Position numbers and translations under genes: made by a program. A stretch of 64,000 nt of DNA from Gordonia namibiensis NBRC 108229 (GTDB taxonomy: Bacteria; Actinomycetota; Actinomycetes; Mycobacteriales; Mycobacteriaceae): positions 147,618 through 211,617 of the forward strand of contig NZ_BAHE01000015.1 in NCBI RefSeq assembly GCF_000298235.1, in the 5' to 3' direction. Under the pieces are notes generated by a model, which had not been told where the DNA came from, searched no databases, and saw only the letters and a list, made by a program, of their open reading frames with translations. Below, piece by piece: positions 45,084 to 59,319 of the stretch. Each line of letters opens with the position of its first letter. Position 1 is the first letter of the stretch.

Positions 45084-46067
45084 GTGATCGGATACCTGTG
45101 TAAACGCATCGCGGCCTGGGCTGTCCTCGTCTTCCTGGCAACCAATCTGACCTATCTCCTGGCCACCTGGTTCCTCGACCCCCGATCCAATTACGCCGTC
45201 CGCCGACCCCCGTTGCCGGAAAGCGTCGTCGACGCCACGCTGTCCTCCCACAACCTCAACGACAAGACCCCGCTGGTCGAGCGTTGGTGGAACTGGCTGA
45301 CCGGCGTGGTGCTGCACTGGGATTGGGGGTCGACGCCGGTCGGTGAGAGTGTCAACAGCGAGATGGGTTTCCGGCTGGTCTCCTCGGTGCAGCTGCTCGC
45401 CGCCGCCACCATCATCTCCACCCTGCTCGGTATCGCCCTGGGCGTCTACACCGCGCTCCGTCAGTACAAACTCGCCGACCGTGCGTGGCAGTTCATCTCG
45501 ATCGCGATGATCAACCTGCCGGTTCCCGTTGTCGGCCTGGGCATCGTGCTCGCCGCCATCTCTCTCAACCAGTCGCTCGGCCACAGCGTCGTCTACGTCT
45601 CCGGGGCGTCGAGCGTGGGGGTCGAGGGTTTCTTCCCGGTGCTGCTGGACCGTGTCCAGCACCTCATCCTCCCGACGATCACCCTGGTCGTGATCCAGTA
45701 CGCGGGACTGCATCTCCTCCAGCGGTCGATGGTGCTCGACACCATCAACGCCGACTACGTCCGCACGGCTCGCGCGAAGGGGCTCACCCGTGGCGTGGCG
45801 GTTCGACGACATGCGTTGCGCACGGCCATCATCCCGGTGGCCGTCGGCATCGCCTTCGCGATCCCCGCGGTGTTCACCGGCGCAGTCCTCACCGAGACCA
45901 TCTTCGGATGGGAGGGGATGGGCAGGTACTTCGTCACCTCCATCAACACCAACGACATCCACGGGGTCGTCGCCGTCGCTGCCTTCGGTGCCCTGGCCAC
46001 CGCGGTCGGCGCGATCCTCGCCGACCTCGCCGTGGTCTACCTCGACCCGAGAGTGCGGGTGAGCTGA
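45084..46067 (+). CDS. oppB: Oligopeptide ABC transporter permease 1
   Basis: The 327-residue DppB/OppB-type permease has about six helices. The EAA-type loop reads NADYVRTARAKGLTRGVAVRRHALR and is followed by the conserved ETIFGWEGMGRYF. It forms the membrane channel with OppC. GTG start. The order permease-permease-double ATPase-binding protein matches the mycobacterial opp operon. Confidence 0.85.
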   Translation: MIGYLCKRIAAWAVLVFLATNLTYLLATWFLDPRSNYAVRRPPLPESVVDATLSSHNLNDKTPLVERWWNWLTGVVLHWDWGSTPVGESVNSEMGFRLVSSVQLLAAATIISTLLGIALGVYTALRQYKLADRAWQFISIAMINLPVPVVGLGIVLAAISLNQSLGHSVVYVSGASSVGVEGFFPVLLDRVQHLILPTITLVVIQYAGLHLLQRSMVLDTINADYVRTARAKGLTRGVAVRRHALRTAIIPVAVGIAFAIPAVFTGAVLTETIFGWEGMGRYFVTSINTNDIHGVVAVAAFGALATAVGAILADLAVVYLDPRVRVS

Positions 46068-46068
46068 G

Positions 46069-47063
46069 ATGGCCATGCTCCCGCCGGAACCGCGCGGGCC
46101 GCAGTCCGGACACCTCGACGCGGCCGCCCCGATCATGGGTGAGACCGGCGGTGTCCTCGACGAATCGGACACCGCATCGGCGCCCCTGGTCCGGCGACGC
46201 AGCGGCCGGGCCAAGATCTTCGCGAAGCGATACGCACGCAACCGATCTGCGCTGCTCGGCCTTGCCATCTTCGGATTGCTCGTGCTCTTCGCCGTCTTCG
46301 GCGGACTGTTCACCGCCTACTCCTACACCGACACCGATTTCCTGGCGATCGGCTTCCCGCCGTCGACTCAGGGGGCCGAAGGCGCCCACTGGTTCGGCAC
46401 CAACGACGCCGGCAACGACCTGTATGCGCAGGTGGTACACGGACTCCAACGCTCGCTGACGATCGCCCTGGTGGTGTCGATCGGGACGACCGCGATCGCC
46501 GCGTTCCTTGGCGGACTCGCCGCCTACTTCGGCGGTTGGGTGCAACGCGTCGTCCTGGGCGTCGTCTATCTGCTCCTCGTGGTCCCGACGTTCCTCATCC
46601 TGGCCCTGGTCTCCAACAGCACCGGCGGTGACTGGCGGTGGCTGATCGTCGTGCTCATCGCGTTCGGCTGGATGATGCTGGCGCGCGTGATCCATTCACT
46701 TGCGCTGACCGTCCGCGAGCGCGACTACGTCGCCGCCGCACGGTATCTGGGCGTGTCCCCGGTGACGATCATCCTCCGGCACATCCTGCCCAACATCGCG
46801 TCATTACTGGTCATCAACTTCGCCCTCGGCGTCGTGGCCACGGTGCTCGCCGAGACCGGGCTGTCGTTCCTCGGGTTCGGCGTGAAGATCCCCGACGTCA
46901 CCCTCGGCTCCTTGCTACAAGCGGGTGCCGGGACGCTGGCCGCGTCGCCGTGGCTGTTCTGGTTCCCCGCTGCCGCACTGGCACTCCTCACGGTCTCGAT
47001 GGCGCTCATCGCCGACGGCCTGCGCGACGCCTTCGACCCGACGTCGCGTGGAGGTGCCCGTCG

Positions 47064-47067
<4 letters not shown>
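46069..47067 (+). CDS. oppC: Oligopeptide ABC transporter permease 2
   Basis: The 332-residue DppC/OppC-type permease has an N-terminal extension with KRYARNRSALLGLAIFGLLV at the first helix, the HWFGTNDAGNDLYAQVVHGLQ segment typical of OppC, and the coupling loop ERDYVAAARYLGVSPVTIILRHILPN. One base after the oppB stop, and overlapping the ATPase gene by 4 bp. Confidence 0.87.
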
Positions 47068-49132
<2,065 letters not shown>

Positions 49133-49136
<4 letters not shown>

Positions 49137-50785
49137 AGCGCTGGTCGGTGATCATCGCCGCGGTGGTCGTGGCCATCGCCTGCGTCACCGGTTGCGGTGC
49201 CGCGACCGACACCGGTGCGGTGAAGACCGAAGGAGCCTCGCTCAACCTGCAACCGCGCGAGAACCTGAAGGACGGCGGCAGTCTCACGACCGTGCTGCCG
49301 GAGGTGTCGGCCCAGTGGAACACCTTCCACGCCGACGGCAACGTCTACACCCTGGCCCTGTGGCGCTGGTACAACCCGCTGCTCGCCTACTTCACGCCAG
49401 ACGGGCGGTACCTGCCGAATCCCGACTACCTCACCGACGTACGGACCGAGATCGTCGGCCGGGACACCGTGGTCACCTACACCGTCAACCCGAAGGCCTT
49501 CTTCAACGACGGCACACCGATCGACTACCGCGCCTTCGTCGAGACCTGGCGTACGAGCCGGGGCGTCGACGATCGCTACCTCGTCAGTTCCAGCGACGGG
49601 TACAGCCAGATCGCCTCGGTCACCCGCGGTGCCGACGACCGTGAGGTCGTCGTCCGCTTCGACGGCGTCTACGCCTGGCCCGACGGCCTGTTCAACGTCG
49701 TCCTCCATCCGAAGGCCGCGGCCCCCGATGTCTACAACGAGGGTTATGTCCGGAAGCCGCATCCCGAATGGGGTGCGGGGCCGTTCACGATCGCCTCCTA
49801 CGACGCCGACAACGGGACCGTCGTTTTCGAACGAAATCCCAAGTGGTGGGGGAAGCCTGGCAAACTCGACCGTCGGATCTTCCGGCAGATGGAGTCCCAG
49901 GCAGCGCTCAACGCTTTCCAGAACGGCGAGATCGACGCGACCGGGGTGGCCGCCAAGGACGCTCGCGCGCGGGCCCTCACCATGAACGGCATCGACATCC
50001 GCACCGCGGCGGCACCGCAGCAGTCGTTGCTCGTACTCAACCTCGACACCCCGATCCTGTCCGACCGGCGCGTCCGGGAGGCCGTGCTCTCCGCGGTCGA
50101 CCGGGAGACGCTGTCGCGCATCAGGTTCACCGGTCTCAACTACACCGAGGAACTCCCCGGTTCGTTGTCGCTGTACCCGTTCCAGCCTGGTTATGAGGAC
50201 AACCTGTCGAAGGTCCTGTCCTACGACCCGGCGAAAGCCGAGGAGCTGCTCGACCGGGCGGGGTGGCTGAAGGGTGGGGACGGCATCCGCAGCAAGGACG
50301 GCAGAAGGTTGTCGCTCGAGCTGCCCAACATCGGCGACGACACCACGACCCAGAACCTGTCCCGCGCGCTCCAGGCGATCCTGAAGAAGGTGGGCGTCGA
50401 TCTCACTGTCCGCCAGCGCCCGTCGGCCGACTTCTCGCAGGTCGTGGTCAACAAAGAATTCGACCTACTGCTGCTCGGCTTCTCCTCCAGCGATCCCTTC
50501 GGCATGGCCTACTTCTGTCAGGTGTGGTGCACGGGCTCCCAGCTGAACCCCGCCGGTGCCGGTTCCCCGGAACTCGATGCACAGATCGATGCGATGTCGC
50601 GGATCGGCGACCCGATGGCCCAGATCAAGGCCGGGAACGAGCTCGAGCGCGAGGCCTTCGCCCAGTTCTCCAACCTCCCGCTCTTCAACGGTCCGTCCAT
50701 GGTCGCGGTGAAGGAGGGCCTCGCCAACTACGGGGCGGGACAGTTCTACGTCGGTCCCATCGAGGACGTCGGCTGGGAGAAGTAG
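49133..50785 (+). CDS. oppA: Oligopeptide ABC transporter substrate-binding lipoprotein
   Basis: The 550-residue lipoprotein has lipobox VTGC (Cys21) and a family-5 extracellular solute-binding fold (NPKAFFNDGTPIDYRAFVETW, NPKWWGKPGKLD, DRRVREAVLSAVDRETL). It presents peptides to the OppBC channel. GTG 49133 overlaps the oppD stop. Downstream lies repeat copy 3, then convergent thiD. Confidence 0.87.
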
Positions 50786-50839
50786 GTCTGCGCCTACTCT
50801 CCCGCTGCCTGAGGTGCGAGCGCAGCGCCCCCTCGCTGC

Positions 50840-50923
50840 CTGAGGTGCGAGCGCAGCGAGCCACGAAGGGCTGGCGACGTCGGCTCACCAGGCCTTCGTG
50901 GCTCGTCGCTCGTGCTCCTTGAG
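50840..50923. repeat. Dispersed intergenic inverted-repeat element, copy 3
   Basis: Left arm CTGAGGTGCGAGCGCAGCG then AGCCACGAAGG; right arm CCTTCGTGGCTCGTCGC then TCGTGCTCCTTGAG. A separate partial left arm (CTGAGGTGCGAGCGCAGCG) precedes it at 50809-50827. Between convergent oppA and thiD. Confidence 0.82.
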
Positions 50924-50972
50924 TAGCCGAGGAGCTTGCGACGAGGCGTATCGAAAGGTGTCGCCTACTCGC

Positions 50973-53597
<2,625 letters not shown>

Positions 53598-53786
53598 GTA
53601 GTTGTGTTGCGGTTGCCACCTTACAACGGCGGTCAACACCCGAGGCCGCGCCCGGGAAGATCACCGGTAGGTCTCGTCAGTTACGGATCCGTAAGGTACG
53701 GTGTGACCCTGGTCACAAGGGGTCCTTACGTCGAGCCGCGGCGTCATGCCGGTGACCCGCCACAGTGATCACGTGAGGAGGTGTAG

Positions 53787-54134
53787 GTGTTACGCAAGAA
53801 CCGGCATCGGCCGCCGCAGTCGGCGCGATCCATCCTGCAGCAGATCGCGCAGGTGGTGCACAACCCCGACCGCGAGCGGTTCGAACTCTGGGTCGCGGGA
53901 GATCTCGTCGGCGTGCTCGGCTACTCGACCGAGACCGTCGACGGTCAGACCACCATCACCGTCCTGCACACCGTGCTCTACGACGAATACAGCGGTCATG
54001 GACTCGCCACCCGTCTCACCCGGACGGTCATCCACTTCGCCCGGGAACGTAACGCGCGGCTCCGACCGGTGTGCTCGTTCACCAAGAACTATCTCGACCG
54101 TCACCCGGGGGTTGTGACGCTCGCCCCCGTATGA
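53787..54134 (+). CDS. Small GNAT-like N-acetyltransferase (YidJ/Acetyltransf_CG type)
   Basis: The 115-residue protein has the short GNAT-like pattern FELWVAGDLVGVLGYS, TVLYDEYSGHGLATRLTRTVIHFARE and LRPVCSFTKNYLDRHP. The pyrophosphate-loop region is GHGLATRL, as in the CG-type family of about 90-110 residues. Substrate unknown. GTG start with GAGGAGG upstream. Confidence 0.75.
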   Translation: MLRKNRHRPPQSARSILQQIAQVVHNPDRERFELWVAGDLVGVLGYSTETVDGQTTITVLHTVLYDEYSGHGLATRLTRTVIHFARERNARLRPVCSFTKNYLDRHPGVVTLAPV

Positions 54135-54250
54135 GGCGCGTCGATGTCCATGGCGGCGATCAACTGAAAGCGATTTGTACATCGCGGCGATGACCCGGTA
54201 GTGCCTCGCGGGCGTACGGTTCGGCGGTGACCCCGACCGCGAGGACATCG

Positions 54251-55753
54251 ATGACTGCAGTGGTAGAGACGACCGTCGGCGGCCCGCACCTCGAGCAGGT
54301 GCGCCGCTTGGTCAACCTCATCGACGGCCAGTGGGTCGAGGGTGAGGACACCCAGCTCGTCAGCACGAGTCCCACCTACCCCGATGTCGTCGTCGCCGAG
54401 GGGCGTTGTGCGAGTGCTCGACAGGTCGACGCCGCTGTCGACGCCGCATGTCGCGGCTTCGCCATCTGGTCGGACATGACCACGCATGAACGCGGTGCAG
54501 TACTCGTCAGGGCCGCAGGGGTTCTCGAACGCGACGCGGAGCAGCTGGGTGCCGAACTCACTCGTGAGGAGGGCAAGACGCTGGCCGAGGGGATCGGCGA
54601 GGTGCAGCGGGCGGCGCAGATCCTGCGCTACTACGGCGCCGAGGGTGATCGAGATGCGGGCGAGGTGTTCTCCTCGCCGCGCAAGGGCGAACGAATCCTG
54701 GTGACGCGCAAGCCGATCGGTACAGTAGGCGTGATCACGCCCTTCAACTTCCCGATCGCGATCCCGGCGTGGAAGATCGCTCCCGCGCTCATCTACGGCA
54801 ACACGGTGGTGTGGAAGCCGGCCGACACGGTACCCCTTCTCGCGGTGCGTCTGGCGCAGGCCCTGGTCGAGGCCGGACTGCCGGCGGGAGTTCTGAACCT
54901 GACCATCGGTGACCGCGCGATCGGCGACAGCATCGTCAATCATCCAGGCATCGATGCGATCACCTTCACCGGTTCGACCGCAGTCGGGCGCGGGATCGCG
55001 GCGGCCGCGGCCTCGCGCGGCGTACCGGTGCAGGCCGAGATGGGTGGGAAGAACGCGGCGATCGTGCTCGGCGACGCGGATCTCGACCTGGCGGTGCAGC
55101 AGATCATGCTCGGGGCGTTCCGCTCGACCGGGCAGAAGTGCACGGCCACATCACGACTCGTCGTCACTGATGACGTGGCCGACGAACTGCTCGCTGCACT
55201 GAGCAAGGCGGCCGCCGATCTGGTGGTGGGTGACCCTCTGGACGCGTCGACCGAGATGGGCCCCGTGATCACCGCGTCGGCCCACGACAGCATCCGCAGC
55301 GGCATCGCCGGTGCTATCGAGCAAGGGGCCACCGTGCTCAGCGGTGGTCACGCACCCGTCGAGGCGCCCGAGTCCGGCTACTTCCTGTCGCCGACCATCC
55401 TCGAGCTGCCGTCACCGGATCTCGACGTCTGGCGTGACGAGCTGTTCGGGCCGGTTCTGGCGGTCGTCCGGGTGAGCTCGGTCGACGAGGCCTTCCGCGT
55501 CGCCGACGACGGGGAGTATGGTTTGTCCGCAGCGCTTTTCACCCAGGACCTCACGCGGGCCCTGGCGGCGGTCGACGACATCGACGTCGGCATCCTGCAC
55601 GTCAACTCCGAATCGGCCGGGGCCGATCCGCATGTGCCGTTCGGCGGCGCGAAGAAGAGCGGGTACGGCTCCAAGGAACAGGGCCGTGCGGCACGGGAGT
55701 TCTTCACCCACACGACGACGGTCTACCTCCGGGGAGGTGCAACGCGCGTCTGA
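54251..55753 (+). CDS. Aldehyde dehydrogenase (alpha-ketoglutarate semialdehyde or methylmalonate semialdehyde type)
   Basis: The 500-residue ALDH-fold enzyme has FNFPIAIPAWKIAPALIYGN, KPADTVP, the Glu motif QAEMGGKNA, catalytic Cys in STGQKCTATSR and DELFGPVLAVVRV. The QKCTATSR context is commoner in ketoglutarate semialdehyde dehydrogenases than in CoA-acylating MmsA, but both remain possible. ATG 54251 has GAGGA upstream; GTG 54227 is in frame. It faces a convergent PucR regulator. Confidence 0.8.
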   Translation: MTAVVETTVGGPHLEQVRRLVNLIDGQWVEGEDTQLVSTSPTYPDVVVAEGRCASARQVDAAVDAACRGFAIWSDMTTHERGAVLVRAAGVLERDAEQLGAELTREEGKTLAEGIGEVQRAAQILRYYGAEGDRDAGEVFSSPRKGERILVTRKPIGTVGVITPFNFPIAIPAWKIAPALIYGNTVVWKPADTVPLLAVRLAQALVEAGLPAGVLNLTIGDRAIGDSIVNHPGIDAITFTGSTAVGRGIAAAAASRGVPVQAEMGGKNAAIVLGDADLDLAVQQIMLGAFRSTGQKCTATSRLVVTDDVADELLAALSKAAADLVVGDPLDASTEMGPVITASAHDSIRSGIAGAIEQGATVLSGGHAPVEAPESGYFLSPTILELPSPDLDVWRDELFGPVLAVVRVSSVDEAFRVADDGEYGLSAALFTQDLTRALAAVDDIDVGILHVNSESAGADPHVPFGGAKKSGYGSKEQGRAAREFFTHTTTVYLRGGATRV

Positions 55754-55820
55754 CGGTTCGGCGTCACCGATCGGCGGACCGGTCGTCCCCCTGGGGGGAT
55801 TCAACGCGGAGATGCTCGGA

Positions 55821-55842
55821 GGGGCAGCGTGCCGTCTGCCCC
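55821..55842. terminator. Hairpin between convergent aldehyde dehydrogenase and PucR genes
   Basis: GGGGCAG (55821-55827), eight-base loop, CTGCCCC (55836-55842). Confidence 0.5.
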
Positions 55843-55856
55843 GTGGTCCTCGCGCG

Positions 55857-57410
55857 TCAGTCGTTGTGAAGGATGTCGAGAAGTTCACGCGCCTTGACCG
55901 CGATCCACAGTTCCGCCCGGACCTCGGCCGAGTCGAGGTCGCGCCGCAGGAGCTGACCGACCTTCGCCATCCGGTTGCGCATGGTGTGCCGATGAACACC
56001 GAGTTCTGTTGCAGCGCTCTCGATGTGCGCGTCGTGCCGGAGCCAGGCGCGCAGCGCGGTGATGAGATCCAACGGCGAGCTGTGCGTGGCGTCGTAGTCC
56101 TCGAGCGGTCCCAGGAGGATTCGCGACATCGCAGACAGTTCGTCGGGAGAGCGGCCGCTCAACAACATCGAGAACGTGCCCATGTCCGAGAAGTCGACGA
56201 CCGGCGTCTGTGCCGGGCCGAGTCGCAGTGCAGCTGTCGCCTGACGGAGACTGTCAGAGGCATCAATGATCGCGGCGGATGCCCCCAGTCCCGCGCGCAG
56301 AGGCCGCCCGAGCTGTGCGCCGAGTTGCGTGACGAATTCGGTGACCCACTCCACCGTGTGGTCGGCGGTGACGATGACGAACAGGACTTTTTCCTGCGGT
56401 GTCATCAGGTACGGAACGGATTGCCGCGCAAACAATCCGGCGATCTCCCGCTGAGCGGGCAGCAACGGACCGACGTCGGTCAGCGCGACCGCGACGACGT
56501 GCGCGTCCTCGTCGAAGCCGAAGTACCGGAGCAGGCCGATGTCGAGTTCGGGGCCGAAGTCGATCAGGGCTCGGGCGACGGCCGTGCGAAGCCGCTGCTC
56601 GGCATCGACCACCTTCGCCGGCTTGCCCAGTTCGATCGACAGCAGGGCGACCGCGTGGGCCACGAGGACGCGCTCCTCGGGCTGTAGCGCAACCGCCGAT
56701 CCCACTGCGAGATAGCCGTTGGATTCCTGCGCGACGGACACGCTCTGCACCAGGTACGCGCCGTGCTCGTCGGTGAAGGCGCTGCTCATCTGCTGTCGGC
56801 GTCCGGGTCCGCGTGGCGCGGAACCCGCGACGGTCCGCGCGTGCGCGAGCAGGCGTGCGGCGTCCTTTCCGTGCACCGACAGCACCCTGCCGGCGGAGTC
56901 GACGAGCACCGCAGAGCAAGAGACTGCGCGACCCAGCGTCGAGATCAGTTGGGGGATACCGCCGCGCAGGATGGCGCGCGCGAGCTTCTCCTGCTGGTCC
57001 ACCACCCGCTGCACCGCCCGTACCCGGTCGGCGGTCAGCTCGTCGATCACCGCGCGGGTGATCGCGATGAACGGGGTGGGGGGCGGCACCGAAAGGATGG
57101 GGAGACCCAGTGCGTCGCCGGCGGCGCGAATGCCTTCGGGGACGGCGTCGAAGGTGGTTCCGGTGTCGACGGCGAGCGCGGCCGCACGCGCCTGCGCGAG
57201 GCGCGAGACGTACTCGAACTGCTGCGCGTCCGAGGAGCCGATCGGTAGACCCGTGGTCATCACCAGCTCGCCTCCGGTGATCCATGGGGTGGGGTCGGCG
57301 AGCTCGATCGCGTGCGCCCATTCGATCACCCGATCCGCGCCCTCGTGTCCACCCACGAGAGTGAGTCCCAGGTCGGTGTTCCGGGCGAGACGCCGCACGG
57401 TCAAGGCCAC
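55857..57410 (-). CDS. PucR-family transcriptional regulator
   Basis: In this 517-residue protein, the N-terminal PucR domain (residues ~5-125, GGHEGADRVIEWAHAIELADPTPWITGGELVMTT) is a ligand-sensing part. A central region of GGDEF-like fold follows, and the C-terminal ~60 residues form the HTH_30 domain (ESAATELGVHRHTMRNRMAKV). PucR proteins respond to purine or amino-acid catabolites and usually activate neighbours. The convergent aldehyde dehydrogenase is a possible target. GTG 57410 has GAGGAG 10 bp upstream. Confidence 0.85.
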   Translation of the reverse strand: MALTVRRLARNTDLGLTLVGGHEGADRVIEWAHAIELADPTPWITGGELVMTTGLPIGSSDAQQFEYVSRLAQARAAALAVDTGTTFDAVPEGIRAAGDALGLPILSVPPPTPFIAITRAVIDELTADRVRAVQRVVDQQEKLARAILRGGIPQLISTLGRAVSCSAVLVDSAGRVLSVHGKDAARLLAHARTVAGSAPRGPGRRQQMSSAFTDEHGAYLVQSVSVAQESNGYLAVGSAVALQPEERVLVAHAVALLSIELGKPAKVVDAEQRLRTAVARALIDFGPELDIGLLRYFGFDEDAHVVAVALTDVGPLLPAQREIAGLFARQSVPYLMTPQEKVLFVIVTADHTVEWVTEFVTQLGAQLGRPLRAGLGASAAIIDASDSLRQATAALRLGPAQTPVVDFSDMGTFSMLLSGRSPDELSAMSRILLGPLEDYDATHSSPLDLITALRAWLRHDAHIESAATELGVHRHTMRNRMAKVGQLLRRDLDSAEVRAELWIAVKARELLDILHND

Positions 57411-57495
57411 GGCGACTCATCTCCTCGCAGGTCGGCGGACGGTCGGAGCCGTCCATATGTGCGTCAGAGCATAGCGAGGGCGCCGGGAGTGGAGG

Positions 57496-59169
57496 TCATC
57501 CCGCCGAGGACACCAGCTGCTCTCGTAGAACCTTCTTGTCGATCTTGCCGACGGCGGTGACGGGCAGGGTTCGGACGACGCGGACGACGTCCGGCAGCTT
57601 GAACGACGCGAGGCCGCGGTCGGCGAGGAACGTGCGAAGCGTGGCCAGCTCGAGCGGCTGGGCCGGCGGATGGTCGTGGGAGAGCACGACCGCGGCGCAG
57701 ATCTTCTCGCCCAGCGCGTCATCGGGCAGTCCGACCACCGCGACCTGCCGCACCGACGAGTGTGCGAGCAGGTTCTCCTCGACGTCGTCGGCGGCCACGT
57801 TCTCACCGGCCCGGACGATGGTGTCCTTGATACGACCCGTCACCGAGAGGTGTCCCGACGGCAGCCGGGTCACCTTGTCGCCCGATCGGTAGAAACCGTC
57901 GGGGGTGAAGGACTTCTCGTTGTGTGCGTCGGCCCGGTAGTACCCGCGGATCGTGTACGGGCCGCGAACGAGCAGTTCGCCTTCTTCACCGTCGGGGACG
58001 TCAGCCCCCTCCTCGTCCACGACGCGCACCTCGTCGAACTCCGACATCGGCGAGCCCTGGACCTCATGCACGAGATCCCGCGGCTCATCGGGCCGGGTGT
58101 AGCAGATGAGGCCCTCGGCCATGCCGAACACCTGCTGGACCACGTTGCCCAGTGCCTCGTCGAGGGCGACGGCGTCCGGGTGGGCCAGCTTGGCGCCGCC
58201 GACCTGCAGAAGCCGCAGGGAACTGATGTCCGCGGGCTCCCACTCGGTCGCCGCGCACCACAGCTGAGCGAGGGCGGGGACCAGCGCGGTCACTGTGACG
58301 CGGTGCCGTTCGATGAGGTCGAAGGTGTTGTCGGGACTGGGGTTGTCGGTGAAGACGACGTGGCCGCCGACGCCGAGGACGCCGAGGATTCCCGGGCAGC
58401 ACAGGGGGAAGTTGTGGGCCGCGGGCAACGCGACGAGGTAGGTGTCGTCGGCCGTCAGCTCCGCGACCTCGGCCGACAGTCGTGCGTTGAGGTCGTAGTC
58501 GTCATGCGTGCGCGCGATCAGTTTGGGCAGGCCGGTGGTACCGCCCGAGACCAGGAACAAGGCTGGGAGTTCGGCGCTCGGCGGGTCGGGGAGATCGACC
58601 GACGCGGGGTCCGCTTCGGGTGCCGGTGCGAACGGGCCGGGATCGCCGGAGATGAACACCTGCGCGACGGCCGGGACGCGGGACTGCAGCTCGGTGGCGA
58701 GATCCCGGAAGTCGAAGCCGCGTCGACCGTCCTCGCCGATGTAGGCGATGGCCCCGGCGCCGGCGGCGAGATGGGCGATCTCGGTGATCCGGTGCGCGGG
58801 CAGGGTCATGACCGGTGCGACGCCCGCGCGGAGCAGACCGAGCAGATTCACGGCGAACTCGAGCGAGTTGTTCTGCTGAAGGACGACGCGTTCTCCCGGG
58901 CGGAGCCCGGCCTCGACGAAACCGGCCGCGCGACGCAGCGAGGCCTCGCGCAGTTCGGAGTAGGTGAGCGTCCGCGGCCCGTCGATGGAGGCATCGGTGA
59001 CGGCCGGGGCGTCGGGGGTGCGGTCGGCGCTGGCGTCGAAGCCGGCGAACAGTGGGAGTCCGCGGAACAGTCCGGCGTTGCGGTAGCGGTCTGCCTGGGC
59101 GTCGGCGTACGGGGTGAAACCGTCGAGCAGGTCGGTCGCGTGGTCCTGAGGCGTCGGCATGGGACCCAT
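57496..59169 (-). CDS. mbtA: Salicyl-AMP ligase of a mycobactin-like siderophore
   Basis: The 557-residue ANL adenylating enzyme has P-loop SGGTTGLPKLIARTHDDYDLNA, VALPAAHNFPL, the FGMAEGL motif, YRSGDKV and the C-terminal lysine region LPVTAVGKIDKK. The length matches MbtA/DhbE/EntE. Paired with the salicylate synthase, salicylate is the likelier substrate over 2,3-dihydroxybenzoate. ATG 59169 (or ATG 59160) lies close to an iron box. The NRPS genes are not in the window. Confidence 0.85.
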   Translation of the reverse strand: MGPMPTPQDHATDLLDGFTPYADAQADRYRNAGLFRGLPLFAGFDASADRTPDAPAVTDASIDGPRTLTYSELREASLRRAAGFVEAGLRPGERVVLQQNNSLEFAVNLLGLLRAGVAPVMTLPAHRITEIAHLAAGAGAIAYIGEDGRRGFDFRDLATELQSRVPAVAQVFISGDPGPFAPAPEADPASVDLPDPPSAELPALFLVSGGTTGLPKLIARTHDDYDLNARLSAEVAELTADDTYLVALPAAHNFPLCCPGILGVLGVGGHVVFTDNPSPDNTFDLIERHRVTVTALVPALAQLWCAATEWEPADISSLRLLQVGGAKLAHPDAVALDEALGNVVQQVFGMAEGLICYTRPDEPRDLVHEVQGSPMSEFDEVRVVDEEGADVPDGEEGELLVRGPYTIRGYYRADAHNEKSFTPDGFYRSGDKVTRLPSGHLSVTGRIKDTIVRAGENVAADDVEENLLAHSSVRQVAVVGLPDDALGEKICAAVVLSHDHPPAQPLELATLRTFLADRGLASFKLPDVVRVVRTLPVTAVGKIDKKVLREQLVSSAG

Positions 59170-59182
59170 TCAAACACAGGCA

Positions 59183-59199
59183 GGATAGGGTAACCTTAC
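59183..59199. promoter_or_regulatory. IdeR/DtxR-type iron box A (mbtA side)
   Basis: Minus strand AAGGTTACCCTATCCTG aligns with the IdeR consensus TTAGGTTAGGCTAACCTAA at about 12 of 17 positions, 13 bp upstream of mbtA. Confidence 0.6.
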
Positions 59200-59252
59200 C
59201 GGCCGGTCAGGGTGGAGGATTCGTGCGCTACTCTGCCTACTCGGACGGTCTG

Positions 59253-59271
59253 TTTGATTAGGCTGCCCTAA
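59253..59271. promoter_or_regulatory. IdeR/DtxR-type iron box B (mbtI side)
   Basis: TTTGATTAGGCTGCCCTAA matches the IdeR consensus at 15 of 19 positions, 48 bp upstream of mbtI. Confidence 0.82.
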
Positions 59272-59319
59272 TATCCCTAGGATCACTGGTGCTGCCGCCC
59301 ACGACCGGAGGACAAGGAC